A DNA stretch of 64,000 nucleotides from RHKX01 sp963784885 (GCA_963784885.1 CAWATA010000004.1:186001-250000), one strand, 5' to 3'. Shown: positions 26,878 to 35,765, numbered from the stretch's first letter. A program made the numbers and translations. The notes: generated from the sequence alone by a model not told the origin.

Positions 26878-28212
26878 ATGGAGGCCTCTCCCCGACACCC
26901 GTTCGAACCCGCTTCGCAGCTGCCACTGGGCGATGAGTCGGCTTCCGTGCGCGCGATCGGCGACCGGATCGTGATCGAGGGTCTGACCGTGGCCGACGAG
27001 CGTGCGGCGAAGGTGGTGCGGGAGCGCTCCGAGGCCGGGGCGCCGGCGGCCGAGACCGTCACGAAGGCGATCGAGATCGGCGCCAGGATCATCGACTCCG
27101 AGGGGACGGCGACCAACGTCGACTACGTCCAACGCGTCTTCGAGGAGCGGGTCGGCAAGCTCCACGAGGACCTCAGCGGAACGCTCGAGGCCGGCAGCGC
27201 CGAGATCGCCAAGCACATCGCCGAGAACTTCGACACCGATCGCGCCGACTCGGTTCAGGGCGAGATCAAGCAAATGCTCGTGACCGCCGTCCAGCATCAG
27301 CAGCAGGAGCTGCAGAAGCTGCTCACGGCCGAGGACCCCAGCAATCCGCTCGTGGCCGTGCAGCTCCGCTCCGCCAAGCAGATGCTCGAGGCGGAGGAAC
27401 GCCATCGCAAGGAGCTGACCGATCTCCGCGAGAGCAACTCGAAGGAGAACCGCGCGCTCCACACGCAGGTCCGGGAGCTGACCGAGCGGGTCAGCGTCCA
27501 GCTCGAGCGCCAGGAGGGCGATCAGCGGGTCGCCGAGGCGGAGGAAGCCGGGACCCGGAAGGGATTCACCTTCGAGGAGAACGTCTTCGAGGCGGTCTCT
27601 GAGATCGCCGCGGCGCGCGGCGACTGCGCCACCCACACCGGAGTCGAGGGCGCCGAGGGTGGCGGCAAGAAGGGCGACGTGCTCGTCGAGCTCGGCGCCG
27701 CCGACGGTCCGGCGATGGGCCGGGTCATCTTCGAGGTCAAGGACAAGAAGCTCTCCAAGAACACCGCCTGGCAGGAGCTCAACGAGGCGATGGCCGCCCG
27801 GGCCGCCTCCTACGGCGTGCTCGTCGTCGCCGGCGAGGAGCGGATCCCCGCCGGGCGAGAGCAGCTCCGCGAGTACGAGGGCAACAAGCTGATCGTCGCG
27901 GTCGACCGCGAGGAGCCGGAGTCGCTTGCGCTCTCGGTCGCCTACAGGCTCGCCGCCGCCCGCGTCTCGATGGCCCGCGATCGCGATCTCACCGTCGATG
28001 CCGCCGAAGTGCGTGCCGTTGCCGAGGAGGCGATGTCTTGCCTGCGGCAGGCGCAGGCGATCAAGTCGACCCTGACGGGCATCCAGACGTCATCCGAGAA
28101 GGCCAAGAGCGGGCTGAACGAGATGGTCGAGGCGGTCGGCGCGAAGCTCGAGCGGATCGACGCTCTGGTTGCGGAGGCCGACGCCGCCGGTCAGTCCGCG
28201 GACGGCGGCTAG
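26878..28212 (+). CDS. Coiled-coil protein with C-terminal nuclease-like (DUF2130-like) domain
   Basis: This is a 444-residue soluble protein of unknown function. The N-terminal half is highly charged and helical, with long heptad-like stretches (for example HQQQELQKLLTAED and LEAEERHRKELTDLRESN). The globular part (about residues 225-345) begins KGFTFEENVFEAVSEIA and contains KGDVLVELG then VIFEVKDKKLSKNTAWQEL, a D...E-x-K arrangement typical of PD-(D/E)XK nuclease folds and reminiscent of DUF2130. It is followed by YGVLVVAGEERIPAG and a second helical tail. ATG 26878 lies 10 nt after TACCTT. It is divergent from the marR gene and convergent with a lipoprotein gene. Confidence 0.7.
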   Translation: MEASPRHPFEPASQLPLGDESASVRAIGDRIVIEGLTVADERAAKVVRERSEAGAPAAETVTKAIEIGARIIDSEGTATNVDYVQRVFEERVGKLHEDLSGTLEAGSAEIAKHIAENFDTDRADSVQGEIKQMLVTAVQHQQQELQKLLTAEDPSNPLVAVQLRSAKQMLEAEERHRKELTDLRESNSKENRALHTQVRELTERVSVQLERQEGDQRVAEAEEAGTRKGFTFEENVFEAVSEIAAARGDCATHTGVEGAEGGGKKGDVLVELGAADGPAMGRVIFEVKDKKLSKNTAWQELNEAMAARAASYGVLVVAGEERIPAGREQLREYEGNKLIVAVDREEPESLALSVAYRLAAARVSMARDRDLTVDAAEVRAVAEEAMSCLRQAQAIKSTLTGIQTSSEKAKSGLNEMVEAVGAKLERIDALVAEADAAGQSADGG

Positions 28213-28607
28213 GGAAGCAGCAGGTCGTTCTGGGCGCTCGGGCGCCTGGCCCCGACCGACACGGTTCCCGAGCTGATCGTCGGGATGCTCGGCTCGATCG
28301 AGTACTCGCCGGTCTCGAGTTCGAGCTGGAGCTGCCCGACGCCGCCGGCCGGGATCTCGTCCGAGCTGGCGCTGTTGGGCCCGTCGAAGGAGATCTCGAC
28401 GTCGTCGACGGACTGGTTGGAGACGGTTACGGTGGCAAGGCCGGCACCCACCTCGCCGGGGTCGACAACCACCTTGCGGTCGTCGATCTTGGCGCTGAGC
28501 TCGACCGGGACGGGGGGGCGGGGGTCGTTCGGATGGTCCTCGGCGCCGCAACCGACCACGAGGACGGCGGCGACGACCAGCCCTGCTACGGCACATCTCC
28601 CTCTCAT
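28209..28607 (-). CDS. Putative lipoprotein with copper-binding-like/Ig-like beta domain
   Basis: This 132-residue lipoprotein has a signal peptide and a VVGC lipobox (cysteine at about residue 20). The mature part is a single beta-rich domain: a proline-rich linker, then VELSAKIDDRKVVVDPGEV, VTVSNQSVDDVEISF and QLELETGEYSIEPS. The order (hydrophobic strands, 'VxVxNxS', then 'L-x-L-x-x-G-x-Y') resembles cupredoxin-like proteins, but no Cys-His-Met copper site is visible, so it is probably a non-metal beta sandwich. Its stop overlaps the end of the convergent coiled-coil gene by 4 nt. Confidence 0.7.
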   Translation of the reverse strand: MRGRCAVAGLVVAAVLVVGCGAEDHPNDPRPPVPVELSAKIDDRKVVVDPGEVGAGLATVTVSNQSVDDVEISFDGPNSASSDEIPAGGVGQLQLELETGEYSIEPSIPTISSGTVSVGARRPSAQNDLLLP

Positions 28608-28654
28608 CCGTCGGTGAATCTACCCGAAGATCCGGCGATCGTCGCCGGAAGCGC

Positions 28655-29599
28655 TCAGTCGCCGACCGCTTCGACCGCGGCGAGAACCCCGTCGCCGACG
28701 CTGACCTCGTCGCCCGGCTCGACCTCACGGCGGAGGATCGCCAGTGCCAGCGGTCCCTCGGCGGGGGAGATCACGGCGGTGCCGACGACCCCGACCTCTC
28801 GGTCACCGGCGACGATCGGGTCGCCGGCCGCGACTGGGGAGGACGGGCGGAGTCGCCGCAGGTGACGGTTCGGCTTGCCCTTGTAGTGGAGGCGGGCGAC
28901 GGTCTCCTGGCCGATGTAGCAGCCCTTGGTGAAGCTCACCGCCCGCTCGTCGATCGCGGCCTCGGCGGGCAACGTCTGCGGGCCGATCTCGCGTCCGACC
29001 CGCGGTCGCCCGGCCTCGACCCTGGCGATCTCGCCGGCGGCGTCGGATACGGGCTGCGCGCCCTCGGCGAGCAGATGGGCCGTGACCGCTTCGGCAGCCT
29101 CGGCGGGGACGAGCAGGTCGGCGCCGCCGTCGGTCGCGACCACGCGGCACGCGGCGCCGGCGACGAAGCGCTCCGAGTGGGAGTGCTCCGGGCCGAGCGG
29201 CGCGTCGCCGAGGAGCTTCGGCGTCAGCGGGCCGAGCAGCGACAGCAGGACCCGTCCGGAATCGTCGGGCCGCACCTCGGCGTCGCGGCCGACGTTGTAC
29301 ATCCCGAGATGCCGGGCGAGTGGATCGCCGGTCTCGGGCTCGGTGTCGATCAGGAACTCCTCATCGCTGATCCGGAGGACGCGCATGTCGGCCCGGACCT
29401 TCCCCTTGCGATCGAGCAGCGCCGCGTAGCAGCCCCCTCCCGGCGACAGGGCCTCGACGTCATTGGTGATCTGGCCTTGCAGGAATTCAGCCGCCTCGGC
29501 GCCCTGGACGATGATCCGCGGCCGATCCGAGCGATCGATCAGCCCCGCCTCCTCGCGCAGCGCGCGGTACTGGGCATCGAGCTCGAGCGTTGCGTCCAT
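28655..29599 (-). CDS. ygfZ: Folate-binding YgfZ/GcvT-like protein
   Basis: This is a 314-residue aminomethyltransferase-fold protein. YgfZ relatives help maintain iron-sulfur enzymes, apparently with tetrahydrofolate. The family signature KGCYIGQETVARLHYKGK is present (residues about 225-242), including the conserved cysteine. N-terminal FLQGQITNDVEALSPGGG matches the folate-binding front of the fold, with YAALLDRKGKVRADMRVL after it. TACAAT on the same strand (29608-29613) ends 8 nt before ATG 29599, which I prefer to GTG 29602. It is divergent from the metal-dependent regulator. Confidence 0.9.
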   Translation of the reverse strand: MDATLELDAQYRALREEAGLIDRSDRPRIIVQGAEAAEFLQGQITNDVEALSPGGGCYAALLDRKGKVRADMRVLRISDEEFLIDTEPETGDPLARHLGMYNVGRDAEVRPDDSGRVLLSLLGPLTPKLLGDAPLGPEHSHSERFVAGAACRVVATDGGADLLVPAEAAEAVTAHLLAEGAQPVSDAAGEIARVEAGRPRVGREIGPQTLPAEAAIDERAVSFTKGCYIGQETVARLHYKGKPNRHLRRLRPSSPVAAGDPIVAGDREVGVVGTAVISPAEGPLALAILRREVEPGDEVSVGDGVLAAVEAVGD

Positions 29600-29662
29600 C
29601 ACGTCCGATTGTAGGAGGGGGCACGGGCGGCCTTCGAGGCCGAGGATACGCTCGCGTCTCTG

Positions 29663-29689
29663 CGAAAGTTCGATGTGTCAAACTTTTCG
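29663..29689. promoter_or_regulatory. Near-palindrome upstream of the DtxR-type regulator
   Basis: CGAAAGTT (29663-29670) is mirrored by AACTTTTCG (29681-29689) across a 10-nt spacer with one extra T. It lies about 10 nt after a TACGCT -10-like box (29647-29652), where a repressor would block transcription toward the regulator and transporter. A 40-codon ORF (ATG 29693, stop 29813-29815) overlaps the regulator's start and could be a leader peptide, but it lacks a Shine-Dalgarno site. Confidence 0.45.
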
Positions 29690-29807
29690 ACGATGCCAGA
29701 CCGAAATAAGCCCGGCGGCCGAATCAGCGGGCGGCACCTCCCCGTCGGCGGCGCCCTCGCGGGGATGTCGATCCAGATCCGGCCCGGGGCGACGGGGCTG
29801 CTGATCA

Positions 29808-30527
29808 GTGGCTGAGCCGCTCGCGACACCCGGCAGCCACGGGCGCGACCGTCGCGCGAGCGCCAGCGAGGCGATCGAGGACTACGCGAAGGCGATCCAC
29901 GCTCTCGCCGCCCGCGAACCGGGCGCGGTCGGTACCACGGCGCTCTCCGAGCGCCTCGGAGTCTCACCGGGAACCGTGACCGCTATGTGCAAGCGGATGG
30001 CCGAGCTCGGGCTCGTCAGCTACGAGCCTTATCGGGGGGTCGAGCTGACGGAGCCGGGCGAGCGGATGGCGCTCGAGGTGATCCGCCACCACCGGCTGCT
30101 CGAGTCCTTCCTCGCCGAGGCCCTCGACATGCCCTGGGACCAGGTGCACGATGAGGCCGAGGTGCTCGAGCACTACATCAGCGAGGCGCTCGAGGAACGG
30201 ATCGCGGCGGTGCTCGGCGATCCCGAGCGCGACCCCCATGGCGATCCGATCCCCGACCGGGATCTGATGATCACCGACCCGATGCCGGGGGTCCCGCTGC
30301 TCGAGCTCGAGCCCGGAGCGGGGGGGACTTTCACCCGGGTCTCCGATGGGCGTCCCGAGATGCTCCGCTTCCTCGATGCTGCCGGGATCCGGCCGGGCGC
30401 GATGCTCGAGGTCCTGAGGCGGGAGCCGTTCGGCGGCGCCGTCGTCGTCCTCTGCGACGCCGGCGAGACGCCGATCGGGCCGGATCTGGCGGCGCGGATG
30501 CTCGTCGCGGTGGCGGGGCCGGCTTGA
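29808..30527 (+). CDS. DtxR/MntR-family metal-dependent repressor
   Basis: This is a 239-residue metalloregulator. The N-terminal winged helix has EDYAKAIHALAAREPGAVGT and LSERLGVSPGTVTAMCKRMA, then the dimerisation part with HHRLLESFLAEALDMPWDQV, HDEAEVLEHYISEALEERI and metal-binding residues (Glu, His, Cys/Met positions). An FeoA/SH3-like C-terminal domain ends at VLCDAGETPIGPDLAARMLVAV. It is followed with overlap by an NRAMP transporter gene (TTGA), so the pair is translationally coupled and the regulator probably senses Mn or Fe. GTG 29808 is the start I favour. An upstream near-palindrome is the likely operator. Confidence 0.92.
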   Translation: MAEPLATPGSHGRDRRASASEAIEDYAKAIHALAAREPGAVGTTALSERLGVSPGTVTAMCKRMAELGLVSYEPYRGVELTEPGERMALEVIRHHRLLESFLAEALDMPWDQVHDEAEVLEHYISEALEERIAAVLGDPERDPHGDPIPDRDLMITDPMPGVPLLELEPGAGGTFTRVSDGRPEMLRFLDAAGIRPGAMLEVLRREPFGGAVVVLCDAGETPIGPDLAARMLVAVAGPA

Positions 30528-31897
30528 GCGGGCGGGCGGGGGCACCGCCGGAGGCCCGCGAGCCGCGCGATTCCGCCGACGCTCCCGATCGGAATCGGGA
30601 CGATCCCGTCTCCGATGTCGACCTCGTTCTTCCCGGCGAGGCGCTGGTCGCCGACGCCGCCCGCAGGTCGCTCGAGGGCGAGCGCCGCGGGCTGCGGCGG
30701 CTCTGGCCGTTTCTCGGCCCGGCGTTCATCGCCTCGATCGCCTACATCGACCCCGGCAACTTCGCGACGAACATCGCCGCCGGCGCGCAGTTCGGCTACA
30801 TGCTGCTGTGGGTCGTGCTCGCCGCCAACCTGATCGGGATGCTGGTGCAGACGCAGTCGGCGAAGCTCGGGATCGCGACCGGGCGCAACCTGCCCGAACT
30901 CTGTCGCGAGCAGTTCTCGCGCCGGACTTCGTTCGGGCTCTGGATCCAGGCCGAGCTGGTCGCGATGGCGACCGACATCGCCGAGGTGATCGGCGCCGCC
31001 CTCGGCCTCTACCTGCTGTTCGGGATCCCGCTGTTCTGGGCCGGGCTGATCGCCGGCGCCGGCTCGTTCGCGATCCTGGCGATGCAGCAGCGCGGCGTTC
31101 GCAAGCTCGAGGCCGTGATCGTCGGGTTCCTGGGAATAGTCATTGCCGCGTTCGCCTTCGAGGTGACGCAGTCGAATCCCGACCCGGCCGGGATCGCCGA
31201 GGGTCTGTTCATCCCCGGCTTCGACGGCACCGAGAGCGTCCTGCTCGCGACCGGCATCCTCGGCGCGACGGTGATGCCGCACGTCGTCTATCTGCACTCG
31301 GCGCTGACGCAGAGCCGGGTGGTCGGGCGCAACAGCGAGGAGCGCAAGCGGATCCTCAACTTCGAGAAGGTCGACGTGGTCATCGCGATGACCCTCGCCG
31401 GGATCGTGAACATGTCGATGGTCGTCGTCGCCGCTGGTCTCTTCAACGCCGGCGGCCTGATCGGTATCGACTCGATCGAGGGCGCCTACGAGGGCCTGCA
31501 GCAGACGGTCTCCGACAACGCGGCCACGATCTTCGGTGTCGCCCTGCTGGCCTCGGGCCTCGCCTCGACGTCGGTCGGGACGATGGCGGGACAGATCGTC
31601 ATGCAGGGCTTCATCCGTCGGCGGATCCCGCTGACGCTGCGCCGGACGATCACCCTCGCCCCGGCGTTGATCGTCCTCGCGATCGGGCTGGACCCGACCA
31701 GGGCGCTGGTCGTCAGCCAGGTCGTGCTCTCGTTCGGCATCCCCTTCGCGCTGATTCCGCTGTTGATCATCGCCCGTCGCCGTGAGGTTATGGGTGCGCT
31801 TGTGAACCCCGGCTGGCTGACCGCCATCGCCTCGGTCATCGCGGCGATGATCATCGCCCTCAACGTCTTCCTGCTCACGCAGCTCTTCTTCGCCTAG
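30524..31897 (+). CDS. mntH: NRAMP-family divalent metal transporter (Mn/Fe)
   Basis: This is a 457-residue proton-coupled importer of Mn(II) or Fe(II) with about 11 helices. The metal-coordinating helix 1 motif is IASIAYIDPGNFATNIAAG (DPGN). Helix 6 carries ATVMPHVVYLHSALTQSRVV with the MPH motif. An N-terminal 40-residue hydrophilic tail, rich in Asp and Arg, precedes the first helix and is unusual in length. The start TTG 30524 overlaps the TGA of the regulator (TTGA), so expression is coupled to it. Manganese is favoured because the regulator is MntR-like; ferrous iron is the alternative. Confidence 0.92.
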   Translation: MSGRAGAPPEAREPRDSADAPDRNRDDPVSDVDLVLPGEALVADAARRSLEGERRGLRRLWPFLGPAFIASIAYIDPGNFATNIAAGAQFGYMLLWVVLAANLIGMLVQTQSAKLGIATGRNLPELCREQFSRRTSFGLWIQAELVAMATDIAEVIGAALGLYLLFGIPLFWAGLIAGAGSFAILAMQQRGVRKLEAVIVGFLGIVIAAFAFEVTQSNPDPAGIAEGLFIPGFDGTESVLLATGILGATVMPHVVYLHSALTQSRVVGRNSEERKRILNFEKVDVVIAMTLAGIVNMSMVVVAAGLFNAGGLIGIDSIEGAYEGLQQTVSDNAATIFGVALLASGLASTSVGTMAGQIVMQGFIRRRIPLTLRRTITLAPALIVLAIGLDPTRALVVSQVVLSFGIPFALIPLLIIARRREVMGALVNPGWLTAIASVIAAMIIALNVFLLTQLFFA

Positions 31898-31919
31898 CCG
31901 CGGCGGTAGGCTTGCGCCG

Positions 31920-32282
31920 ATGGCGCTTTCGGAGTCGTTTCAGGAGATCGTCGAGTCGCTGCCGCGCGACTGGACCGACATGCAGCTCGACTTCCGGCTC
32001 GCCGACGAGAGCCGATACGTCGACGCCTCGATCCCGATGACGCAGATCAACGCCCAGCCCTACTCGGAGGCCGACTGGCACTGGCGCCTCAACGTCGCCA
32101 ACGGCTTCGGCCACGCGGCCGCCCCCGAGACGGTGGCCTGGGTGCTCGAGATGCTCGATCGCCAGGGAATCGAAGGTGAGCTGATCGTCCGCGGCCTCAA
32201 CGAGGGCCGGGCGGAGATCCGCCAGATGTGGGGCCGCCCGGAGAGCGTTCGCGCCGAGTACCGGCGTCGCCGCTCGATCTGA
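31920..32282 (+). CDS. Conserved hypothetical protein, acidic-aromatic
   Basis: This is a 120-residue soluble protein with no signal peptide. It has a strand-rich N-terminus (DMQLDFRLADESRYVDASIP), a tryptophan-histidine motif (SEADWHWRLNVANGFGHAAA) and a helix-turn C-terminus ending in basic residues. TAGGCT (31907-31912) ends 7 nt upstream of ATG 31920, so it may be leaderless and independent of the transporter gene. It is followed after 3 nt by a small receiver-like gene. I do not recognise the family and propose no function. Confidence 0.7.
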   Translation: MALSESFQEIVESLPRDWTDMQLDFRLADESRYVDASIPMTQINAQPYSEADWHWRLNVANGFGHAAAPETVAWVLEMLDRQGIEGELIVRGLNEGRAEIRQMWGRPESVRAEYRRRRSI

Positions 32283-32285
32283 TCC

Positions 32286-32612
32286 GTGGCCCGGGTCCTC
32301 GGCGTCGTCACCGACCTGATGCTCGCCAGCCGGGTCGAGGCACCGCTGCGCGCGGCGGGACATGACGTGGTCCTCCGCGGCGACCTCGGCGCCGACGCCG
32401 GCGAGTTCGACGCGATCGTGGCCGACCTCGAGATCGCCGACCCGGACGCCGTCGCGGCCGCCGGCCCCCCGGCGCTGGGCTTCTACTCGCACGTCGACGT
32501 CGAGACGAGGAGGCGGGCGGAGGCAGCCGGCGTCGCGCTCGTCGTCCCGCGCTCGCGGATGGCCCGGGAGCTGCCCGATCTGCTCGCCGGGCTGCTCGAT
32601 CGCGGCGCCTGA
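32286..32612 (+). CDS. Small flavodoxin/receiver-like protein
   Basis: This is a 108-residue protein, GTG start 32286, 3 nt after the previous stop. The alternation VLGVVTDLMLASRVEAPLRA, FDAIVADLEIADPDAVAA, ALGFYSHVDVETRRRAEAAG and LVVPRSRMARELPDLLAGLL follows the strand-helix order of CheY-like receiver domains. The aspartate in VADLEIAD could correspond to the phosphorylation site, but the first acidic pair and the C-terminal lysine of a functional receiver are absent. It may therefore be a pseudo-receiver. Function unknown. Confidence 0.65.
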   Translation: MARVLGVVTDLMLASRVEAPLRAAGHDVVLRGDLGADAGEFDAIVADLEIADPDAVAAAGPPALGFYSHVDVETRRRAEAAGVALVVPRSRMARELPDLLAGLLDRGA

Positions 32613-32705
32613 GTCACTGAACCCGCCGATTCGGGCCCCGCGGGTACTAGACTGGCGCCGCCCATTCGCGCCGGCGGCGCGAGATCGCCATCAGGAGGTT
32701 TGAGA

Positions 32706-33461
32706 GTGCAGGATCGAGGATTGGCCGCATACATCGCGGAGTTGATCGGAACGTTCTTCCTCGTCTTCGTAATCGGGACCGTCGTCAGCCTTTACGTCGC
32801 GGCTGGGGGCTCCGCTCAGTTCGGCTCGGACTTCGCAGTCGTCGGCTTCACCCAGGGGCTGGTGCTCTTCGCGCTGATCATGTCCTTCGGCGCCGTCAGC
32901 GGCGGGCACTTCAACCCCGCGGTGACGACCGCCGCGGTCTTTCTGAGGCGCATCGACCCGATCGACGCGATCGTGTACGTGCTCGCCCAGCTCTCGGGCG
33001 CCGTGCTCGGGGCGCTCGCCGTCAAGGGCCTGCTGCTCGACGAGGGTCGTGCGGTCAACTGGGGCGCCGCCGACGTCAGCCCGCTGCTCGGCAGTGACTT
33101 CGCGGGAATGGTCTGCGAGGGGATCGGGGCGCTCCTGATCGTCCTCGGCGTGGTTGCGGTCGCGATGAACAAGCGCGCGCGCAACGAGTGGGGCCCGCTG
33201 ACGATCGGCCTCACCTTCGCTTTCTGCGTGTTCATCTTCGGTCCGCTGACCGGCGGCTCCTTCAACCCGGCCCGCTGGTTCGGCCCGGCGCTCGTCAGCA
33301 ACGACTGGGGCGGCGTCTGGCCCTACATCGTCGGCCCGCTGCTCGGCGCGCTCATCGCGGCGCTGATCTACAAGTTCGTGATCACCGCCGGCGAGCCCGA
33401 CGACGAGCTCGAGAAGGCGACCGGGCCCTCGACCGGCCCGGGCGGACGTCCGCAGAAGTAG
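32706..33461 (+). CDS. Aquaporin / MIP-family channel
   Basis: This is a 251-residue six-helix channel protein for water or small neutral solutes. The two half-helix NPA motifs are SGGHFNPAVTTA (near residue 70) and GGSFNPARWFGPA (near residue 190). The C-terminus is a charged tail ending GPSTGPGGRPQK. GTG 32706 is preferred, with AGGAGG 7 nt upstream; an in-frame TTG at 32700 is only 1 nt from that site. A TAGACT box (32648-32653) gives a leader of about 45 nt. An intrinsic terminator follows. Whether it passes water, glycerol or another solute needs analysis of the selectivity filter. Confidence 0.93.
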   Translation: MQDRGLAAYIAELIGTFFLVFVIGTVVSLYVAAGGSAQFGSDFAVVGFTQGLVLFALIMSFGAVSGGHFNPAVTTAAVFLRRIDPIDAIVYVLAQLSGAVLGALAVKGLLLDEGRAVNWGAADVSPLLGSDFAGMVCEGIGALLIVLGVVAVAMNKRARNEWGPLTIGLTFAFCVFIFGPLTGGSFNPARWFGPALVSNDWGGVWPYIVGPLLGALIAALIYKFVITAGEPDDELEKATGPSTGPGGRPQK

Positions 33462-33486
33462 GCGGAGCCGGACATCGACGTACCGG

Positions 33487-33514
33487 CGGGGCGCTCCATG
33501 GCCGGAGCGCCCCG
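33487..33514 (+). terminator. Intrinsic terminator downstream of aquaporin
   Basis: An 11-bp perfect stem (33487-33497 with 33504-33514, GGGGCGCTCC in the arm) closes a 6-nt loop and is followed by GGTTCGTT. The loop contains an ATG at 33498 in frame with fbiC; its burial in the hairpin supports ATG 33534 as the true fbiC start. Confidence 0.8.
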
Positions 33515-33533
33515 GTTCGTTAGCGTGCCGAGC

Positions 33534-35765
33534 ATGCGTCGCGTCACCTTCTCCCGGAACCTGACGCTCTCGCTGTCGCGGACCTGTCGCTGCTACTGCA
33601 AGTACTGCGCGTTCGCGACACACCAGGCGCACGTTCATCCGCCCGACGAGGTGATTGAGCGCCTCGATGCGGCGGCGAAGCGCAACGTCAAGGAGCTGCT
33701 CGTCCTCACCGGCGAGCAGCCCGAGGTCAACCCGCTCGTCGCCGAGCGGCTGCGCGGGTGGGGACACGAGGACTTCACCTCCTACGTCCGCTGGGCCTGC
33801 GAGCAGGCGCTCGAACGCGGACTGCTTCCGCACACGAACATCGGCGTCGCCGGCCGCGAGGACTACTTGCGGCTCCGCGAGGTGACCGCCTCGCAGGGCC
33901 TGATGCTCGAGTCGGTCAGCGAGCGGCTGATGGAGACCGTTCACGCGGGGTCGCCGACGAAGCACCCTCGGGTCAGGCTCGAGGCGATCGAGGCGGCGGG
34001 CGAGCTGAAGATCCCGTTCACGAGCGGCATCCTCGTCGGGATCGGCGAGACCGAGGAGGAGCGCGTCGCCTCGCTCGAGGCGCTGGCCGGCGTCCAGCGG
34101 CGCCACGGGCACATCCAGGAGGTGATCCTCCAGAACTTCGTCGCTCACCCCCGCTACTACGGCGCTGAGGTCGCCGACATCGCCGCCGAGGCCAGCGAGC
34201 GGCGCTGGGCCGAAGGACCGGGCGATGCGGGCGCGGGCGCGGGCGAGGTCGATTGGCCCGCCTGGGCCGAGCCGGTCTCGATCGAGGACATGAAGCGGCT
34301 CGTCGCCGAGTGCCGCCGCCTGATGCCCGAGGTGGGCGTGCAGGTGCCGCCCAACCTCTCCGACTGGTGGATCGAGCTCGTCGAGGCCGGCGCCACCGAT
34401 CTCGGCGGCCTGTCCGCCAACGGCGACCACATCTCGCCCGAGCATCCCTTCCCGAGCCCGCTCCAGGTCCGCAAGCGCCTGCGGCCGCTCGGCTACGCGC
34501 TGACCGAGCGCCTTTGCGTCTACCCGCAGTACATGAACGACGAGTGGGTCGACCCGGCGGTGCTCGAGGTGCTCGCCGAGCGCTTTCCGACGTTTCTGCC
34601 GCGTCGCGACCCGTTCCCGGTCAACGGTGCGAGCGCGGGAAACGGCGGCGCTCCGGCGCTCGGCAGCGGCGACCCCGTCCATCGCGCGGTCGAGCGCGGA
34701 CGCTCGGGCGAGGAGCTGACCCGGGAGGAGCTCGCCGCGCTGTTCGCTGAGACGCGGCCCGAGGCGGTCGAGGAGATCCGGGCGGCCGCCGATGAGCTCC
34801 GCTCCGACCTCGCGGGCGATCTCGCGACCTTCGTCGTCAACCGCAACATCAACTTCACGAACGTCTGCACGGTCGGATGCGCCTTCTGCGGCTTCGGCCA
34901 GACGAGCCGCAGCCCCGACGCCTACGAGATCGATCCCGCGGAGTTCGCCGAGCGAATCCGCGAGGCCGCCGACTTCGGCGCCACCGAGATCTGCATGCAA
35001 GGCGGCATCCATCCCGGCTACACGCTCGAGCATTACGGCCGGTGGTTGCGCCGGGCCACCGAGGCCGCCCCCGGCATCCATCTCCACGCCTACTCGCCGA
35101 TGGAGGTCCACTTCATGTGCGAGCGCTCCGGGCGGGACCCCGACTACGTCTTCGCCTACCTGCGCGACTGCGGGCTCGGCTCGACTCCCGGGACCGCGGC
35201 GGAGGTGCTCGAGGACGGCGTCCGCAACCGGATCTCGCCGAACAAGCTCCCGGCCGGCCGCTGGGTCGAGATCATCGAAGCGTCGCACCGGGCCGGGCTG
35301 CGCTCGACCTCGACGGTGATGTTCGGGCACATCGAGACGCCCGATGAGCTCGCCGAGCACATGCGGGTGATCAGGGCAGTGCAGGAGCGGACCGGTGGCA
35401 TCACCGAGTTCGTCCCACTCAGCTTCATCCCCTACCACACGATGCTCGGCCGGACGCACGGGATCGAGGAGATCTCCGACGCCGAGAACCTCAAGCACAC
35501 GGCCGTCTTCCGGCTCGCCCTCGGCCGCTCGATCCCGAACCTCCAGGCGAGCTGGGTGAAGATGGGCCTCGGCGCCGCCACCGAGGCGCTGCGCTGGGGC
35601 GTCAACGACCTCGGCGGCACCCTGATGGAGGAGAGCATCTCCCGCATGGCCGGCTCCCAGCACGGCTCCCGGCTCGAGCCCGAGGACCTGATCGGCGCCG
35701 CCCGCGCCGCGGGCAGGCAGCCGGCCCAGCGATCGACGCTGTACGAGGTGCTCGAGCGGTACTGA
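33534..35765 (+). CDS. fbiC: 7,8-didemethyl-8-hydroxy-5-deazariboflavin synthase (FbiC, CofG-CofH fusion)
   Basis: This fused radical-SAM enzyme of 743 residues makes the deazaflavin chromophore (Fo) of coenzyme F420 from tyrosine and a pyrimidine precursor. The N-terminal CofG half has the [4Fe-4S] motif TCRCYCKYCAF (C-x3-C-x2-C) near residue 20. The C-terminal CofH half has VCTVGCAFCGFGQTSRSPD near residue 450. CofG-then-CofH order is that of actinobacterial FbiC. Downstream, the convergent operon encodes the rest of F420 synthesis. TAGCGT (33521-33526) ends 7 nt before ATG 33534, predicting a leaderless mRNA. Confidence 0.96.
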   Translation: MRRVTFSRNLTLSLSRTCRCYCKYCAFATHQAHVHPPDEVIERLDAAAKRNVKELLVLTGEQPEVNPLVAERLRGWGHEDFTSYVRWACEQALERGLLPHTNIGVAGREDYLRLREVTASQGLMLESVSERLMETVHAGSPTKHPRVRLEAIEAAGELKIPFTSGILVGIGETEEERVASLEALAGVQRRHGHIQEVILQNFVAHPRYYGAEVADIAAEASERRWAEGPGDAGAGAGEVDWPAWAEPVSIEDMKRLVAECRRLMPEVGVQVPPNLSDWWIELVEAGATDLGGLSANGDHISPEHPFPSPLQVRKRLRPLGYALTERLCVYPQYMNDEWVDPAVLEVLAERFPTFLPRRDPFPVNGASAGNGGAPALGSGDPVHRAVERGRSGEELTREELAALFAETRPEAVEEIRAAADELRSDLAGDLATFVVNRNINFTNVCTVGCAFCGFGQTSRSPDAYEIDPAEFAERIREAADFGATEICMQGGIHPGYTLEHYGRWLRRATEAAPGIHLHAYSPMEVHFMCERSGRDPDYVFAYLRDCGLGSTPGTAAEVLEDGVRNRISPNKLPAGRWVEIIEASHRAGLRSTSTVMFGHIETPDELAEHMRVIRAVQERTGGITEFVPLSFIPYHTMLGRTHGIEEISDAENLKHTAVFRLALGRSIPNLQASWVKMGLGAATEALRWGVNDLGGTLMEESISRMAGSQHGSRLEPEDLIGAARAAGRQPAQRSTLYEVLERY

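Noticed and set aside
32691..35663. Very long open frame (990 codons) on the minus strand across aquaporin and fbiC
   Set aside because: It is antisense to two well-recognised genes; high GC produces long shadow frames, and its Arg/Asp/Gly-rich translation matches no family.
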